A stretch of 64,000 nt of DNA from an uncultured Bryobacteraceae bacterium. GTDB taxonomy: Bacteria > Acidobacteriota > Terriglobia > Bryobacterales > Bryobacteraceae. The DNA lies in assembly GCA_937920635.1 (NCBI GenBank), contig CAKZUE010000036.1, positions 19,003-83,002 on the forward strand, given 5' to 3'. Of the stretch, positions 47,227 through 54,983 are shown piece after piece. Under the pieces are notes generated by a model, which was given only the letters and a program-made list of their open reading frames with translations, was not told where the DNA came from and ran no database searches. The translations under genes were made by a program, and so were the position numbers. Numbering within the stretch: the stretch's first letter is position 1; each line of letters begins with the position of its first letter.

Positions 47227-48396
47227 TCAGGCATGGGCGCGGCGCTGATTCAGCAGCGCCGCCGCACTGATGTACAGCACGCAGGCGAGAGGCACGAAGA
47301 AGCCCGCCTGCGCGGAAGCGAGCAGGTCAGATACGTAGCCCATCAGCGGCGGCACGAACGCCGCGCCGACGATCGCCGTGACCATCAGGCCGCTGAGGGC
47401 GTTGGTGTGCTCGGGCAGCGCATCCACCGTGATCGAGAAGACCAGCGGAAAGATGTTGGCGAAGCCCAGTCCGGTGATGAAAAAGCTGACAGCCGAGACC
47501 GTGGGCGACGGCACGAAGATGCCGAGCAGGCCGAGGATCGAAACCAGGCACGTAATCAGGAAGAACGTTCTGGGCTTCATCCAGTTCAGGATGAGGCCGC
47601 CGGAAAAGCGCCCGAGGGTGAGCGCGAGAAAGAACAGCCCCGTGCCGAGGAGCCCCGTGCGGCTGATGTCGATGCCGAAGCGGTCTTTCAGGTACAGCGG
47701 AATGCCCGCGCTGACGCTGACTTCCGCGCCGACATAAAGAAAGATGGCCAGCACCATCATCGACACATAGCCGTTCTTCAGCAGTGCAAGGCACGATGCC
47801 AGCGTGGCGGGCTTCTGATCGGGCGAGCGCTTTTCCTCCACGCGCAATGGCAGCGTGGCGAGAATCGTGATGATGACGGCGGCGGAATAGATCGGAAACA
47901 CCACTTGCCACGACGCGCCGTACCAGCGCGCCGCCAGCACCGGCAGCAGCGGACCGGAGAGCGAGCCAATGGCTTTCACGAACTGCGCCAGCGACAGGTT
48001 GCGCGAATAGAGCCCGGGCGGCGAAACGTCGCGCATGATCGGGTTGCCAGCCACTTGCAGCGTCGTCGCTCCCGCGCCGAGCAGCAACACGGTGATGAGA
48101 AAGACCGGGAAAGTCGTGAAGCCCGCGATGGCGGGAATCAACAGTCCGGCAAGCATGATCGCCAGCCCGGCCAACAGAATCGTCTTCTTGCCCGTGCGGT
48201 CCTGCACCAGCCCCATCGGGATCGACAGCAGCCCGAACATGATGAAGCCCGAGAAGGTGATCCACTGCGCGGCGAAGTAGGACAGTTGGAACTGCTCGCG
48301 CGCCAGGCTGACAAACGGCCCGGCGGCGTCCGCGAACCCCATCGCGAGAAAGGCGAGAAAGACCGGAAATGCGCGTCTCATGGAAACAGACAGCAT
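47227..48396 (-). CDS. Sugar transporter of the MFS FucP/GluP type
   Basis: A major facilitator with about 12 transmembrane helices. Features are FPVFLAFLAMGFADAAGPFV, the helix 2-3 loop GLVQDRTGKKTILLAG (MFS signature), and a C-terminal half starting after LRVEEKRSPDQKP (LALLKNGYVSMMVLAIFLYVGAEVSVSAGIPLYL). This last pattern is seen in fucose/glucose-galactose permeases. The start is uncertain: ATG at 48396, 48381 or 48429 are all in frame and none has a strong ribosome site. It forms an operon with the ROK kinase, suggesting uptake followed by phosphorylation. Confidence 0.85.
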   Translation of the reverse strand: MLSVSMRRAFPVFLAFLAMGFADAAGPFVSLAREQFQLSYFAAQWITFSGFIMFGLLSIPMGLVQDRTGKKTILLAGLAIMLAGLLIPAIAGFTTFPVFLITVLLLGAGATTLQVAGNPIMRDVSPPGLYSRNLSLAQFVKAIGSLSGPLLPVLAARWYGASWQVVFPIYSAAVIITILATLPLRVEEKRSPDQKPATLASCLALLKNGYVSMMVLAIFLYVGAEVSVSAGIPLYLKDRFGIDISRTGLLGTGLFFLALTLGRFSGGLILNWMKPRTFFLITCLVSILGLLGIFVPSPTVSAVSFFITGLGFANIFPLVFSITVDALPEHTNALSGLMVTAIVGAAFVPPLMGYVSDLLASAQAGFFVPLACVLYISAAALLNQRRAHA

Positions 48397-48433
48397 ACTA
48401 CCGAGACCGCGTCGAGAACGGACGAGCATCCGG

Positions 48434-48456
48434 CGGACCTGTACCTCACAGGTCCG
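48434..48456. promoter_or_regulatory. Perfect 9-bp inverted repeat in the transporter/Hcp-like divergent region
   Basis: CGGACCTGT, loop ACCTC, ACAGGTCCG. It lies 38 nt upstream of the transporter start at 48396 (minus) and 98 nt upstream of the Hcp-like gene (plus). It could be an operator, or a transcript hairpin in the transporter leader. Confidence 0.45.
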
Positions 48457-48466
48457 GAGGGGGCGC

Positions 48467-48496
48467 TTTACTCATTTGAGTATCAGGCCGTAATAT
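48467..48496 (+). promoter_or_regulatory. Candidate promoter with an overlapping palindrome, upstream of the Hcp-like gene
   Basis: TTTACT (-35, 48467-48472), an 18-nt spacer and TAATAT (-10, 48491-48496). The palindrome TACTCA-TT-TGAGTA (48469-48482) covers most of the -35 element, a classical arrangement for a repressor. The start codon is 58 nt downstream of the -10. Confidence 0.45.
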
Positions 48497-48554
48497 CTCT
48501 GTCTGGAGCCGCCCTGGACCAACCACTGCGGGCGAGGGCAGAAAGGAGGATTCC

Positions 48555-48961
48555 ATGACACGGCCGTGGGGGAGCACGGTCACGATTGACGACGTCCGCT
48601 TCAACGCCCACTCGGTCAGCTTCAACTTCACTTCGAGCGCGGACCGTTCCGGCATGCCCATGATGGGAAGCCTGCAGGCCAGCGTCGAGGTGACCATCGA
48701 CATTCACGACGACGTGAACATGCCGTTCGATTCGCTGAAAAAGCTGTTTCAACTGGCCAACGTGGTGACGCGGGACAAGATCAAACCGGTCAAGATCGAA
48801 CTCTGGAAGGACGAGAGCCGTCAGGACGCGTTTACACATTCAACGGCTGGATCCGGAACTGGCGCACGGCTTCCGGCGCCGGTGGCAACCACACGCTATA
48901 CCTTACACTGCAGCCGGCGCTGGACAAACAGAATCACCCTGAAGTCGGAATCCGGTCCTGA
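48555..48961 (+). pseudogene. Hcp-like protein gene, frameshifted near its 3' third
   Basis: AGGAGG precedes the ATG at 48555. Frame 1 encodes IDDVRFNAHSVSFNFTSSAD, GSLQASVEVTIDIHDDVNMP and LKKLFQLANVVTRDKIKPVK, resembling the tube protein Hcp of type VI systems (from memory, moderate certainty). At about 48831-48836 the family-like sequence jumps to the -1 frame: there it reads YTFNGWIRNWRTASGAGGNH and LYLTLQPALDKQNHPEVGI, then stops at 48961. In frame 1 translation instead continues to 49001 with unrelated composition. No canonical slippery heptamer is visible, so a one-base deletion (or sequencing error) is more likely than programmed frameshifting. Intact length would be about 135 residues. 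Confidence 0.6.
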
Positions 48962-48976
48962 AATGACGAGGCCGGT

Positions 48977-49510
48977 TCAGGATCCTGCGAACGGCCTGTA
49001 GGCGACGCAACTCATCCAGCCGTGACAGGCGAAGAGATCCTCGGCCAGCTTTCGAGAGAAACCGACATCCGGATCCATATACAGGAGCCGGCGCTGCTCC
49101 ATCCCGTAGACGACGATCGCATGGAAATCGGGCGTTTCGCCGTGGTCGAGGTCTCTGCATTCGACTTCATCGAGGAGGGGAAACGCGGTGAAGCAGGGCA
49201 GCCTGGCCGCGAAGAACTCTTCGTTCAGGAAATCAACGGGAAGAACTCGAGCTTCGATCAGCCACCCGTGGTTCTTCTTCAGGACCTCCGCCAGGGAGGG
49301 CATGACTTCGACACCGGCGGTGCCGAAATCCCTGTTCGTGGCCAGATTCGCTTGCGAGTTCATGTACGCCTGACACTCCTGCACGATGCTTTCCTGATCG
49401 ACCCGGCTCTGCCGTGTCGCCAGTCCCCACCATTCCAGCGCAGCGGCCCAGCAGGAGGTGGGCGTTTTTTGAATTACGGGCGGGATACTTTCATACTCTT
49501 GACGAGTCAT
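48977..49510 (-). CDS. Papain-like/C39-like cysteine protease domain protein
   Basis: A 177-residue single-domain protein. The active-site pattern is VIQKTPTSCWAAALEWW (Gln and nucleophile Cys in the TSCWAAA motif), FHAIVVYGME (His) and YMDPDVG (Asp), as in C39-like and AvrRpt2-type papain-fold proteases. There is no signal peptide. The start is ATG at 49510 with GGGGAGAG about 5 nt upstream; a GTG at 49525 would include that site. It is tail to tail with the frameshifted Hcp-like gene, 15 nt between their ends. Such small proteases act as secreted effectors or toxins in several systems, but no immunity gene is visible here. Confidence 0.75.
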   Translation of the reverse strand: MTRQEYESIPPVIQKTPTSCWAAALEWWGLATRQSRVDQESIVQECQAYMNSQANLATNRDFGTAGVEVMPSLAEVLKKNHGWLIEARVLPVDFLNEEFFAARLPCFTAFPLLDEVECRDLDHGETPDFHAIVVYGMEQRRLLYMDPDVGFSRKLAEDLFACHGWMSCVAYRPFAGS

Positions 49511-49569
49511 GGGGACTCTCCCCACGGCGCAGCATTGTAGCGCGGCCCGGAATCCAGCACCAGCGAGCT

Positions 49570-50823
49570 CTATTCCACCCGCAGCGCCTCGCCCGGATCC
49601 AGCCGCGCGGCGCGCAGCGCGGGGGCCATGCCGCTGGCGACGCCGACCACCAGCAGCGCGGCGGCCGAGACGAGCACAATGCCTGCCTGCACCCGCAGCA
49701 CCAGATCGCCTTTTCCTGTATCGTCCTCGAACAGAGCGCTGAGCATCGGCAGCGGCGGAATGATCCAGGTGATGGCATAAGACAGCAGCACTCCCAGCGC
49801 GCCGCCGGCAATCGTCAGCAACAGCGCTTCGGCAAGGAACTGTCCGGCGACGTGCCAGCGCCGCGCTCCCAGTGCGCGCCGCAGGCCGATTTCGCGCGTG
49901 CGCTCCGTCACGCTCACCAGCAGGATGTTCATCAGCCCGATGCCGCCGATAGCCAGTGTGAGGGCGCCGATGAAGAGCAGCAACACCTGAAGCCCGATGG
50001 TGAGCCCGTCAATGATCGGGCGGATCGTGGACGTGCCAAACGTATGCAGCGCCCGCTCATCGTGCGGATCAAATCGCAGCCGCTTCGCCATCGCGGCGCG
50101 GAACTGCTTCTCCGCCTGCACTTCATAGATGGGCGCGACGGGTTGCAGGACGGCGTTGGTCGGATAGCGGATGTCCCAAAGCTCGCCGGCCGTGTCGTAG
50201 GGGATGAAGACGGAGCGGTCGTCGGGGCCGTAGTAATTGCCGAAGGAGAGCTTCCTGTCCATCACGCCGACCACCGTGAACCGCACGCCCTGGATCGTGA
50301 TGGTTTCTCCCACTGCCGGGCGGCCGGAGAACAGTTTGTCCTTGGCCCACTGGCCGAGGAACGCCACGCGGCGGCGGTCCGCCTGATCCTCGCGCGTCAG
50401 CCACCGGCCTTCAGCGGGAAACTCGCTGCGGATTTCGCCGTATTCAGCGCAGACGCCGCGCACATTCAGGCTGACCAGGCGGTCGCCGTAAGTAAGATTC
50501 GCCCTTCGGATCAGCTCCGGGCAGATCTGGCGCACGAGCGTGCACTCATGGCGGACCGCATCGAGATCCGCCAGCTCGAACCGGATCTGACGGCCGGCCC
50601 TCTCGCCGCCCGCCTGCGTGCTGGTCTGCCCGGGAAAGACAATGACAGCGGTCTTCGAAAAGTTCTGGAACACGCCGATCATCAGGCTGCGGAAACCGCT
50701 GCCGTAGGCCATCAGCAGCGTCACCGATGCGATACCCCACACGATGCCGAGCATCGTCAAAACGCTGCGCGTGGGGTTGCGGCGCAGCGAGTCCCAGGCC
50801 TGGAGCACGATCTCCCGGAGCAT
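49570..50823 (-). CDS. ABC transporter permease (MacB/FtsX type), second of two
   Basis: A 417-residue MacB-type permease: helix 1 near the N-terminus (RSVLTMLGIVWGIASVTLLMA), a long periplasmic domain (about 45-275) and three C-terminal helices with the EIGLRRALGARR coupling motif. The C-terminus ends RAARLDPGEALRVE, typical of the family. The start at 50823 (MLREIVLQAWDSLRRNP) is the family N-terminus; the open frame upstream is non-conserved. It follows the other permease by 13 nt. Confidence 0.9.
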   Translation of the reverse strand: MLREIVLQAWDSLRRNPTRSVLTMLGIVWGIASVTLLMAYGSGFRSLMIGVFQNFSKTAVIVFPGQTSTQAGGERAGRQIRFELADLDAVRHECTLVRQICPELIRRANLTYGDRLVSLNVRGVCAEYGEIRSEFPAEGRWLTREDQADRRRVAFLGQWAKDKLFSGRPAVGETITIQGVRFTVVGVMDRKLSFGNYYGPDDRSVFIPYDTAGELWDIRYPTNAVLQPVAPIYEVQAEKQFRAAMAKRLRFDPHDERALHTFGTSTIRPIIDGLTIGLQVLLLFIGALTLAIGGIGLMNILLVSVTERTREIGLRRALGARRWHVAGQFLAEALLLTIAGGALGVLLSYAITWIIPPLPMLSALFEDDTGKGDLVLRVQAGIVLVSAAALLVVGVASGMAPALRAARLDPGEALRVE

Positions 50824-50836
50824 CGCGATCACGGCT

Positions 50837-52096
50837 TCAGCCTCCCGCCTCGAAGTGCAGCGCCTGGATCGGATCGATGCCCGCGGCGCGCGACGCCGGA
50901 TACAGCGCCGAAAGAAACGCCACCAGTCCCAGCAGCGCCACGCAGGCCGTTCCAATTTCCCACGATGGCAGCAGTCCGGCGAAATACTGCGGCATCGGCA
51001 GCCTGTTGACAAAGTGGCAGACCGTGAGAGCAAAGCCCATCCCGAGCGCGCCGCTGGTGAACACGATCAGCGCCGTTTCCAGGAAAAACATCATCTGGAT
51101 CTGCCGCCTCGTGGCCCCCACCGACATGCGCAGCCCGATCTCGCGCGTGCGCTCGCGCACGGCCACCAGCATGACGTTCATCGTGCCGATGCCGCCGAGC
51201 AGCAGCGTCACCACGCCCATCGCGCCGAGGAAGTACTTCATGCCGTCCGTCATGGTCTTGAAGGCGCGCGATTCGCGCACCGTGTCCCAGAGGGCCGCGG
51301 CCATCGTGTCTTCCGGATCGAAGCGGTGCAACGCCGCGAGTCCGCGGCGCACCTCGGCCACGCACGCTTCGTGTTCTTCGATCGAACGAGCCTTCACAAT
51401 GAGCTGGTCCACCGTGTTGGGCGGCCATGGAGGCGGCTGCGGCAGGTCGCGGACCATCGCCGAGAAGGGCACGAACACCTTGTTCACGTCGCGCCCGTCG
51501 TAGCTCGAGTCCTGATCCTTGAAGCGCATCACGCCAATCACAAGATACGGGAAGCCCGCGATCGAGATGGTCTCCCCGATCGCGTTCCGCGAGCCGAACA
51601 GTTGCTTCTTCGCGTCCGCGCCAAGAAACGCCACGCGGCGGCCCTGCTGTTCGTCCGCCCAGGAGAAGAACCGGCCTTCGGCTACGGGAAGCGCGCGGAG
51701 GCGCTGGTAGGGCGGCTGGCTGCCGCTCACCATCAGCGAGCCCGCGTTGTAGTCGCTGCGGACGGCCACGGCGCCGCGGGTCAGCTCGGGCAGGATGTGT
51801 TCGCAGGAAGGTGCAATCGGCCGCAGCAGTTCGTGATCGCGGATCGACCACATCACGCGGCGCCCCGCGCGCTCGCCGCCCGCCTGCATCGAGGTGCGGC
51901 CCGGAAACACGATGAAAATGTTCTCGCCGAAATTGGCCGCCACCTGGCGCTGACCTTCGCGGAACCCGTCGCCCGCGGCGGTCATCAGCATGATGGAGAC
52001 GATGCCCCAGGTGAGGCCGAACATGGTGAGCCCGGCGCGCAGCTTGTGGGCCAGCAGGGTTTCCAGCGTGTCGCGGACGAGGTCGGCGAAACTCAA
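50837..52096 (-). CDS. ABC transporter permease (MacB/FtsX type), first of two
   Basis: A 419-residue permease with the same architecture: LETLLAHKLRAGLTMFGLTWGI, a periplasmic MacB-PCD-like domain (GRTSMQAGGERAGRR), and three C-terminal helices with EIGLRMSVGATRRQI and the terminal RAAGIDPIQALHFE. It shares the phrase PGRTSMQAGGERAGR (PGQTSTQAGGERAGR in the other) and so is a paralogue from an old duplication. It starts 18 nt after the adaptor gene stop. Confidence 0.9.
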   Translation of the reverse strand: MSFADLVRDTLETLLAHKLRAGLTMFGLTWGIVSIMLMTAAGDGFREGQRQVAANFGENIFIVFPGRTSMQAGGERAGRRVMWSIRDHELLRPIAPSCEHILPELTRGAVAVRSDYNAGSLMVSGSQPPYQRLRALPVAEGRFFSWADEQQGRRVAFLGADAKKQLFGSRNAIGETISIAGFPYLVIGVMRFKDQDSSYDGRDVNKVFVPFSAMVRDLPQPPPWPPNTVDQLIVKARSIEEHEACVAEVRRGLAALHRFDPEDTMAAALWDTVRESRAFKTMTDGMKYFLGAMGVVTLLLGGIGTMNVMLVAVRERTREIGLRMSVGATRRQIQMMFFLETALIVFTSGALGMGFALTVCHFVNRLPMPQYFAGLLPSWEIGTACVALLGLVAFLSALYPASRAAGIDPIQALHFEAGG

Positions 52097-52114
52097 GGGG
52101 CGGCCGTCCTCCGG

Positions 52115-53323
52115 CTATTGCAGAATCACCTGCGCGCCTTCGTCCAGACCGTTCAGCAGCTCGGTCTTGATGCCGTTGGAGATGCCGAGCTTCACGGCGA
52201 TCTTCCGCCGGCCCTTCTCCTGCCCCGCGTCGGGCACTTCGACAGACGGCTTGCGGTCCTTGTCATACACAACGGCGGCCTCGGGCACCAGCAGCACGTT
52301 CTTTTTCTCTTCCAGGATGATTTCGGCGTTGGCGCTCATGTTGGCCTTCAGCTCGCGGCCCGGGTTGTGGATGGAGACCTGCACTTCGAACGTGGTGACG
52401 TTGTCCCTCTCCACGCCGTATGGCGAGATGCGGTAGACCTTGCCCTCGAACTTGCGGTCCCGGAAGCTCTCCACCACGATCCGCGCCGGCTGGCCCAGAT
52501 AGACCTTGCCGATGTCGGCCTGATCCACCTTGCCGCGGACGAAGACATCGCTGACATCGCCCAGCGTGAACAGCGGCGTGGCTTGCGAGCCCAGCACCAG
52601 GATCGAACTGACGGCGTTGCCCACTTCCACGTTGCGCGCCAGCACCAGCCCGTCGATGGGGCTCGTGATGGTCGAGTTGCGCAGGTCCTCTTCGGCGCGC
52701 TCGAGCACCGCTCTCGCCTGCGCCACCTGGGCGCGGGCGCGGGTGATTTCGGCGCGGCTCACCGCCAGAGCGCGGGTCGCCGCGCTCTGGCGGTTCAGCG
52801 CCAGTTGATAGGCTTTCTCCGCTTCCTCCACCACGTTTTTCGCCACCAGCTTTTCCTGGTGCATCCGCTGGGCGCGTTCCATGGCGGACTTCAGAAACGG
52901 GATGTCCGGCCCCTCGGCCTCCACCTTGTTGCGCTCCAGCGTGGCGGCGGCGCTCTCTTCCATCGCCTGCGCGGCCTGGAGGTTGGCGCGCGCCTCGCGG
53001 ACTCGCGCCTCCAGCTCTTCCTTGTCGAGCTCGGCCAGCACCTGGCCGGCGCGCACGGTATCGCCGTAGTTGACGTAGATGTTCTTGACGATGCCGCTGG
53101 CCTTGGACTTCACCTCGACGATGGCCCGCGGCTCGATCTTGCCGGTGGCCACGACCACGCGTGCGATGTCGCCACGCTCGACTTTGGCCAGCTTCGAGGG
53201 ATCAATCCTGTTGTCGGGCTTGAGCGCCGCCCGGACGGCAATGCCCGCGCCCGCGAGCACCGCTACTGCCACAACCAGCCAGATCCATACCTTGCGGGAT
53301 TTCCGCCTGCCGTGATTCGCCAT
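52115..53323 (-). CDS. HlyD/MacA-family periplasmic adaptor (membrane fusion protein)
   Basis: A 402-residue inner-membrane-anchored adaptor. One N-terminal helix (VWIWLVVAVAVLAGAGIAV), a lipoyl/barrel-sandwich half (IVEVKSKASGIVKNIYVNYG), a long coiled-coil hairpin (about 100-215, rich in Ala/Glu/Arg), the second lipoyl half (STITSPIDGLVLARNVEVGN), and beta-barrel domains (VYRISPYGVERDNVTTFEV). It would link the two permeases to an outer-membrane channel. It is the first gene of the three-gene minus unit, which contains no ATPase and no TolC-like gene. Confidence 0.9.
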   Translation of the reverse strand: MANHGRRKSRKVWIWLVVAVAVLAGAGIAVRAALKPDNRIDPSKLAKVERGDIARVVVATGKIEPRAIVEVKSKASGIVKNIYVNYGDTVRAGQVLAELDKEELEARVREARANLQAAQAMEESAAATLERNKVEAEGPDIPFLKSAMERAQRMHQEKLVAKNVVEEAEKAYQLALNRQSAATRALAVSRAEITRARAQVAQARAVLERAEEDLRNSTITSPIDGLVLARNVEVGNAVSSILVLGSQATPLFTLGDVSDVFVRGKVDQADIGKVYLGQPARIVVESFRDRKFEGKVYRISPYGVERDNVTTFEVQVSIHNPGRELKANMSANAEIILEEKKNVLLVPEAAVVYDKDRKPSVEVPDAGQEKGRRKIAVKLGISNGIKTELLNGLDEGAQVILQ

Positions 53324-53411
53324 GAATGCAAACTCCGTTCATTTGCTTCATACGCACGGCTCCGAAAAATGTTCCGCCGGGACGGCGCCCCGGCCTCAGC
53401 CCGCGTCGCAT

Positions 53412-54983
53412 ATGATGAAACCCATGTTGCGCAGGACTTTTCTGGGAGCAGCGGGCGCAGCGGCGGCGACCGCCGGACAGGCGCCGGATCTGGATCAGTT
53501 GAAGCAGGCGGCGGCGGAGATGGCCGAGGGGCGCCGCAAGCTGACGCAGGAGATGGTGGACTCCATCTACTCGTTTGGCGAGCTCGGCTACCAGGAGTTC
53601 GAGACGTCGAAGTATGTGACGTCGATCCTGGCCAAACACGGCTTCCGCATCACGCACGGCGTGGCCGGATTGCCCACAGCGTGGGTGGCCGAGTGGGGCC
53701 AGGGAAGCCCGGTGATCGGGCTGATGGCCGATATCGACGGCCTGCCGGAGACTTCGCAGACCCCCGGCATTCCGTGGCACCAGCCGCAGGTGGAGGGCGG
53801 ACCCGGCCACGGCGAGGGCCACAACGCCGGGCAGGCGGTCAACGTCACCGCCGCGCTGGTGGTGCAGGAGCTGATGCGCCGCCATGGCATCCGCGGCACG
53901 CTGCGCGTCTATCCGGGCGTGGCCGAGGAGCTGATCGGCAGCCGTACCTATATGGTAAACGCCGGGCTGTTCCGCGATCTCGACGTGATGCTCAGCTCGC
54001 ACATCTCGTCCGAGTTTGGCACGAGCTACGGGCCTGTGGGGACAGGGCTGGTGAGCGTGGAATACACTTTCCGCGGCCGCAGCGCGCATTCGGCCGGCTC
54101 GCCGTGGGCGGGGCGCAGCGCGCTGGACGCGGTCGAGCTGATGAACATCGGCTGGAACTACCGCCGCGAGCACCTGCGGCCCGAGCACCGCTCGCACTAT
54201 GTGATCACGCAGGGCGGCGACCAGCCCAACGTGGTGCCGCCCATTGCGAAGGTCTGGTATTACTTCCGCGAGTGGGATTACGAACGGATCAATGAACTCC
54301 ACGAAATCGGCACGCGCATCGCGCGGGCGGCGGCCATGATGACCGACACCGAGATGAGCGAGCGCACGCTCGGCGCCGCCTGGCCCGGCCACTTCAACAA
54401 GCCGCTGGCCGAGGCGCTGCATGCGAACATCGTGCGCGCCGGCATGCCGCAGTGGTCGGAGGCGGATCAGGCGCTGGCGCGCGCAGCGCAGCGCGAGCTG
54501 AAGGTGAAGGAAGCCGGACTGAGAACGGAAGTGACCGAACTGCGCCCGCCCGATGCCTCGCGCCGCAGCTACGGCTCGGACGACATCGCCGAAGTCGGCT
54601 GGAACGTGCCCACGGTGGTGCTGCGCTATCCGGGCAACATCCCCGGCATGATCGGCCATCACTGGTCGAGCGGCATCGCCATGGCCACGCCGATCGCGCA
54701 CAAAGGCTCCACCGCCGCCGCCAAGGCGCACGCCATGACGGCTCTGGATCTGCTGCTGAACCCGGCGCTGCTCGAAGCGGCGAAGCAGTATTTCGCCGAG
54801 CAGACCAAAGAGACGAAGTGGCAGTCGCTGGTTCCGCCCGAGCAGAAGCCCCCCATCGATCTGAACCGCGAGCGCATGGAACGCTTCCGCCCCGCGATGC
54901 GCAAGTTCTACTACGACCCGTCCCGCTACAGCACTTACCTGGAGCAACTGGGCGTGGCATACCCGACGGTGAAGAAGCCATGA
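53412..54983 (+). CDS. Peptidase M20-family amidohydrolase (AbgB-like) with exported N-terminus
   Basis: A 523-residue metal-dependent amidohydrolase. The N-terminus (MLRRTFLGAAGAAAATAG at 53424) is a Tat-like signal; ATGs at 53412, 53415 and 53424 are all possible and none has a clear ribosome site. M20 features are VIGLMADIDGLPETSQ, GHGEGHNAGQAVNVTAAL (metal region), GVAEELIGSRTYM (catalytic Glu pair) and SSHISSEFGTSYG, with a dimerisation insert around RGRSAHSAGSPWAGRSALDAV. AbgB-type enzymes hydrolyse p-aminobenzoyl-glutamate or N-acyl amino acids; the substrate is open. Its stop overlaps the next start (ATGA). Confidence 0.88.
   Translation: MMKPMLRRTFLGAAGAAAATAGQAPDLDQLKQAAAEMAEGRRKLTQEMVDSIYSFGELGYQEFETSKYVTSILAKHGFRITHGVAGLPTAWVAEWGQGSPVIGLMADIDGLPETSQTPGIPWHQPQVEGGPGHGEGHNAGQAVNVTAALVVQELMRRHGIRGTLRVYPGVAEELIGSRTYMVNAGLFRDLDVMLSSHISSEFGTSYGPVGTGLVSVEYTFRGRSAHSAGSPWAGRSALDAVELMNIGWNYRREHLRPEHRSHYVITQGGDQPNVVPPIAKVWYYFREWDYERINELHEIGTRIARAAAMMTDTEMSERTLGAAWPGHFNKPLAEALHANIVRAGMPQWSEADQALARAAQRELKVKEAGLRTEVTELRPPDASRRSYGSDDIAEVGWNVPTVVLRYPGNIPGMIGHHWSSGIAMATPIAHKGSTAAAKAHAMTALDLLLNPALLEAAKQYFAEQTKETKWQSLVPPEQKPPIDLNRERMERFRPAMRKFYYDPSRYSTYLEQLGVAYPTVKKP

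Noticed and set aside
46504..48558. A 684-codon plus-strand open frame opposite the ROK kinase and transporter genes
   Set aside because: Low-complexity Arg/Gln/His product, no start context; the minus strand encodes two recognisable families.
48825..48845. Programmed -1 frameshift in the Hcp-like gene
   Set aside because: No X-XXY-YYZ heptamer, no strong downstream structure recognised, and Hcp proteins are not known to need recoding; a deletion or sequencing error is simpler.
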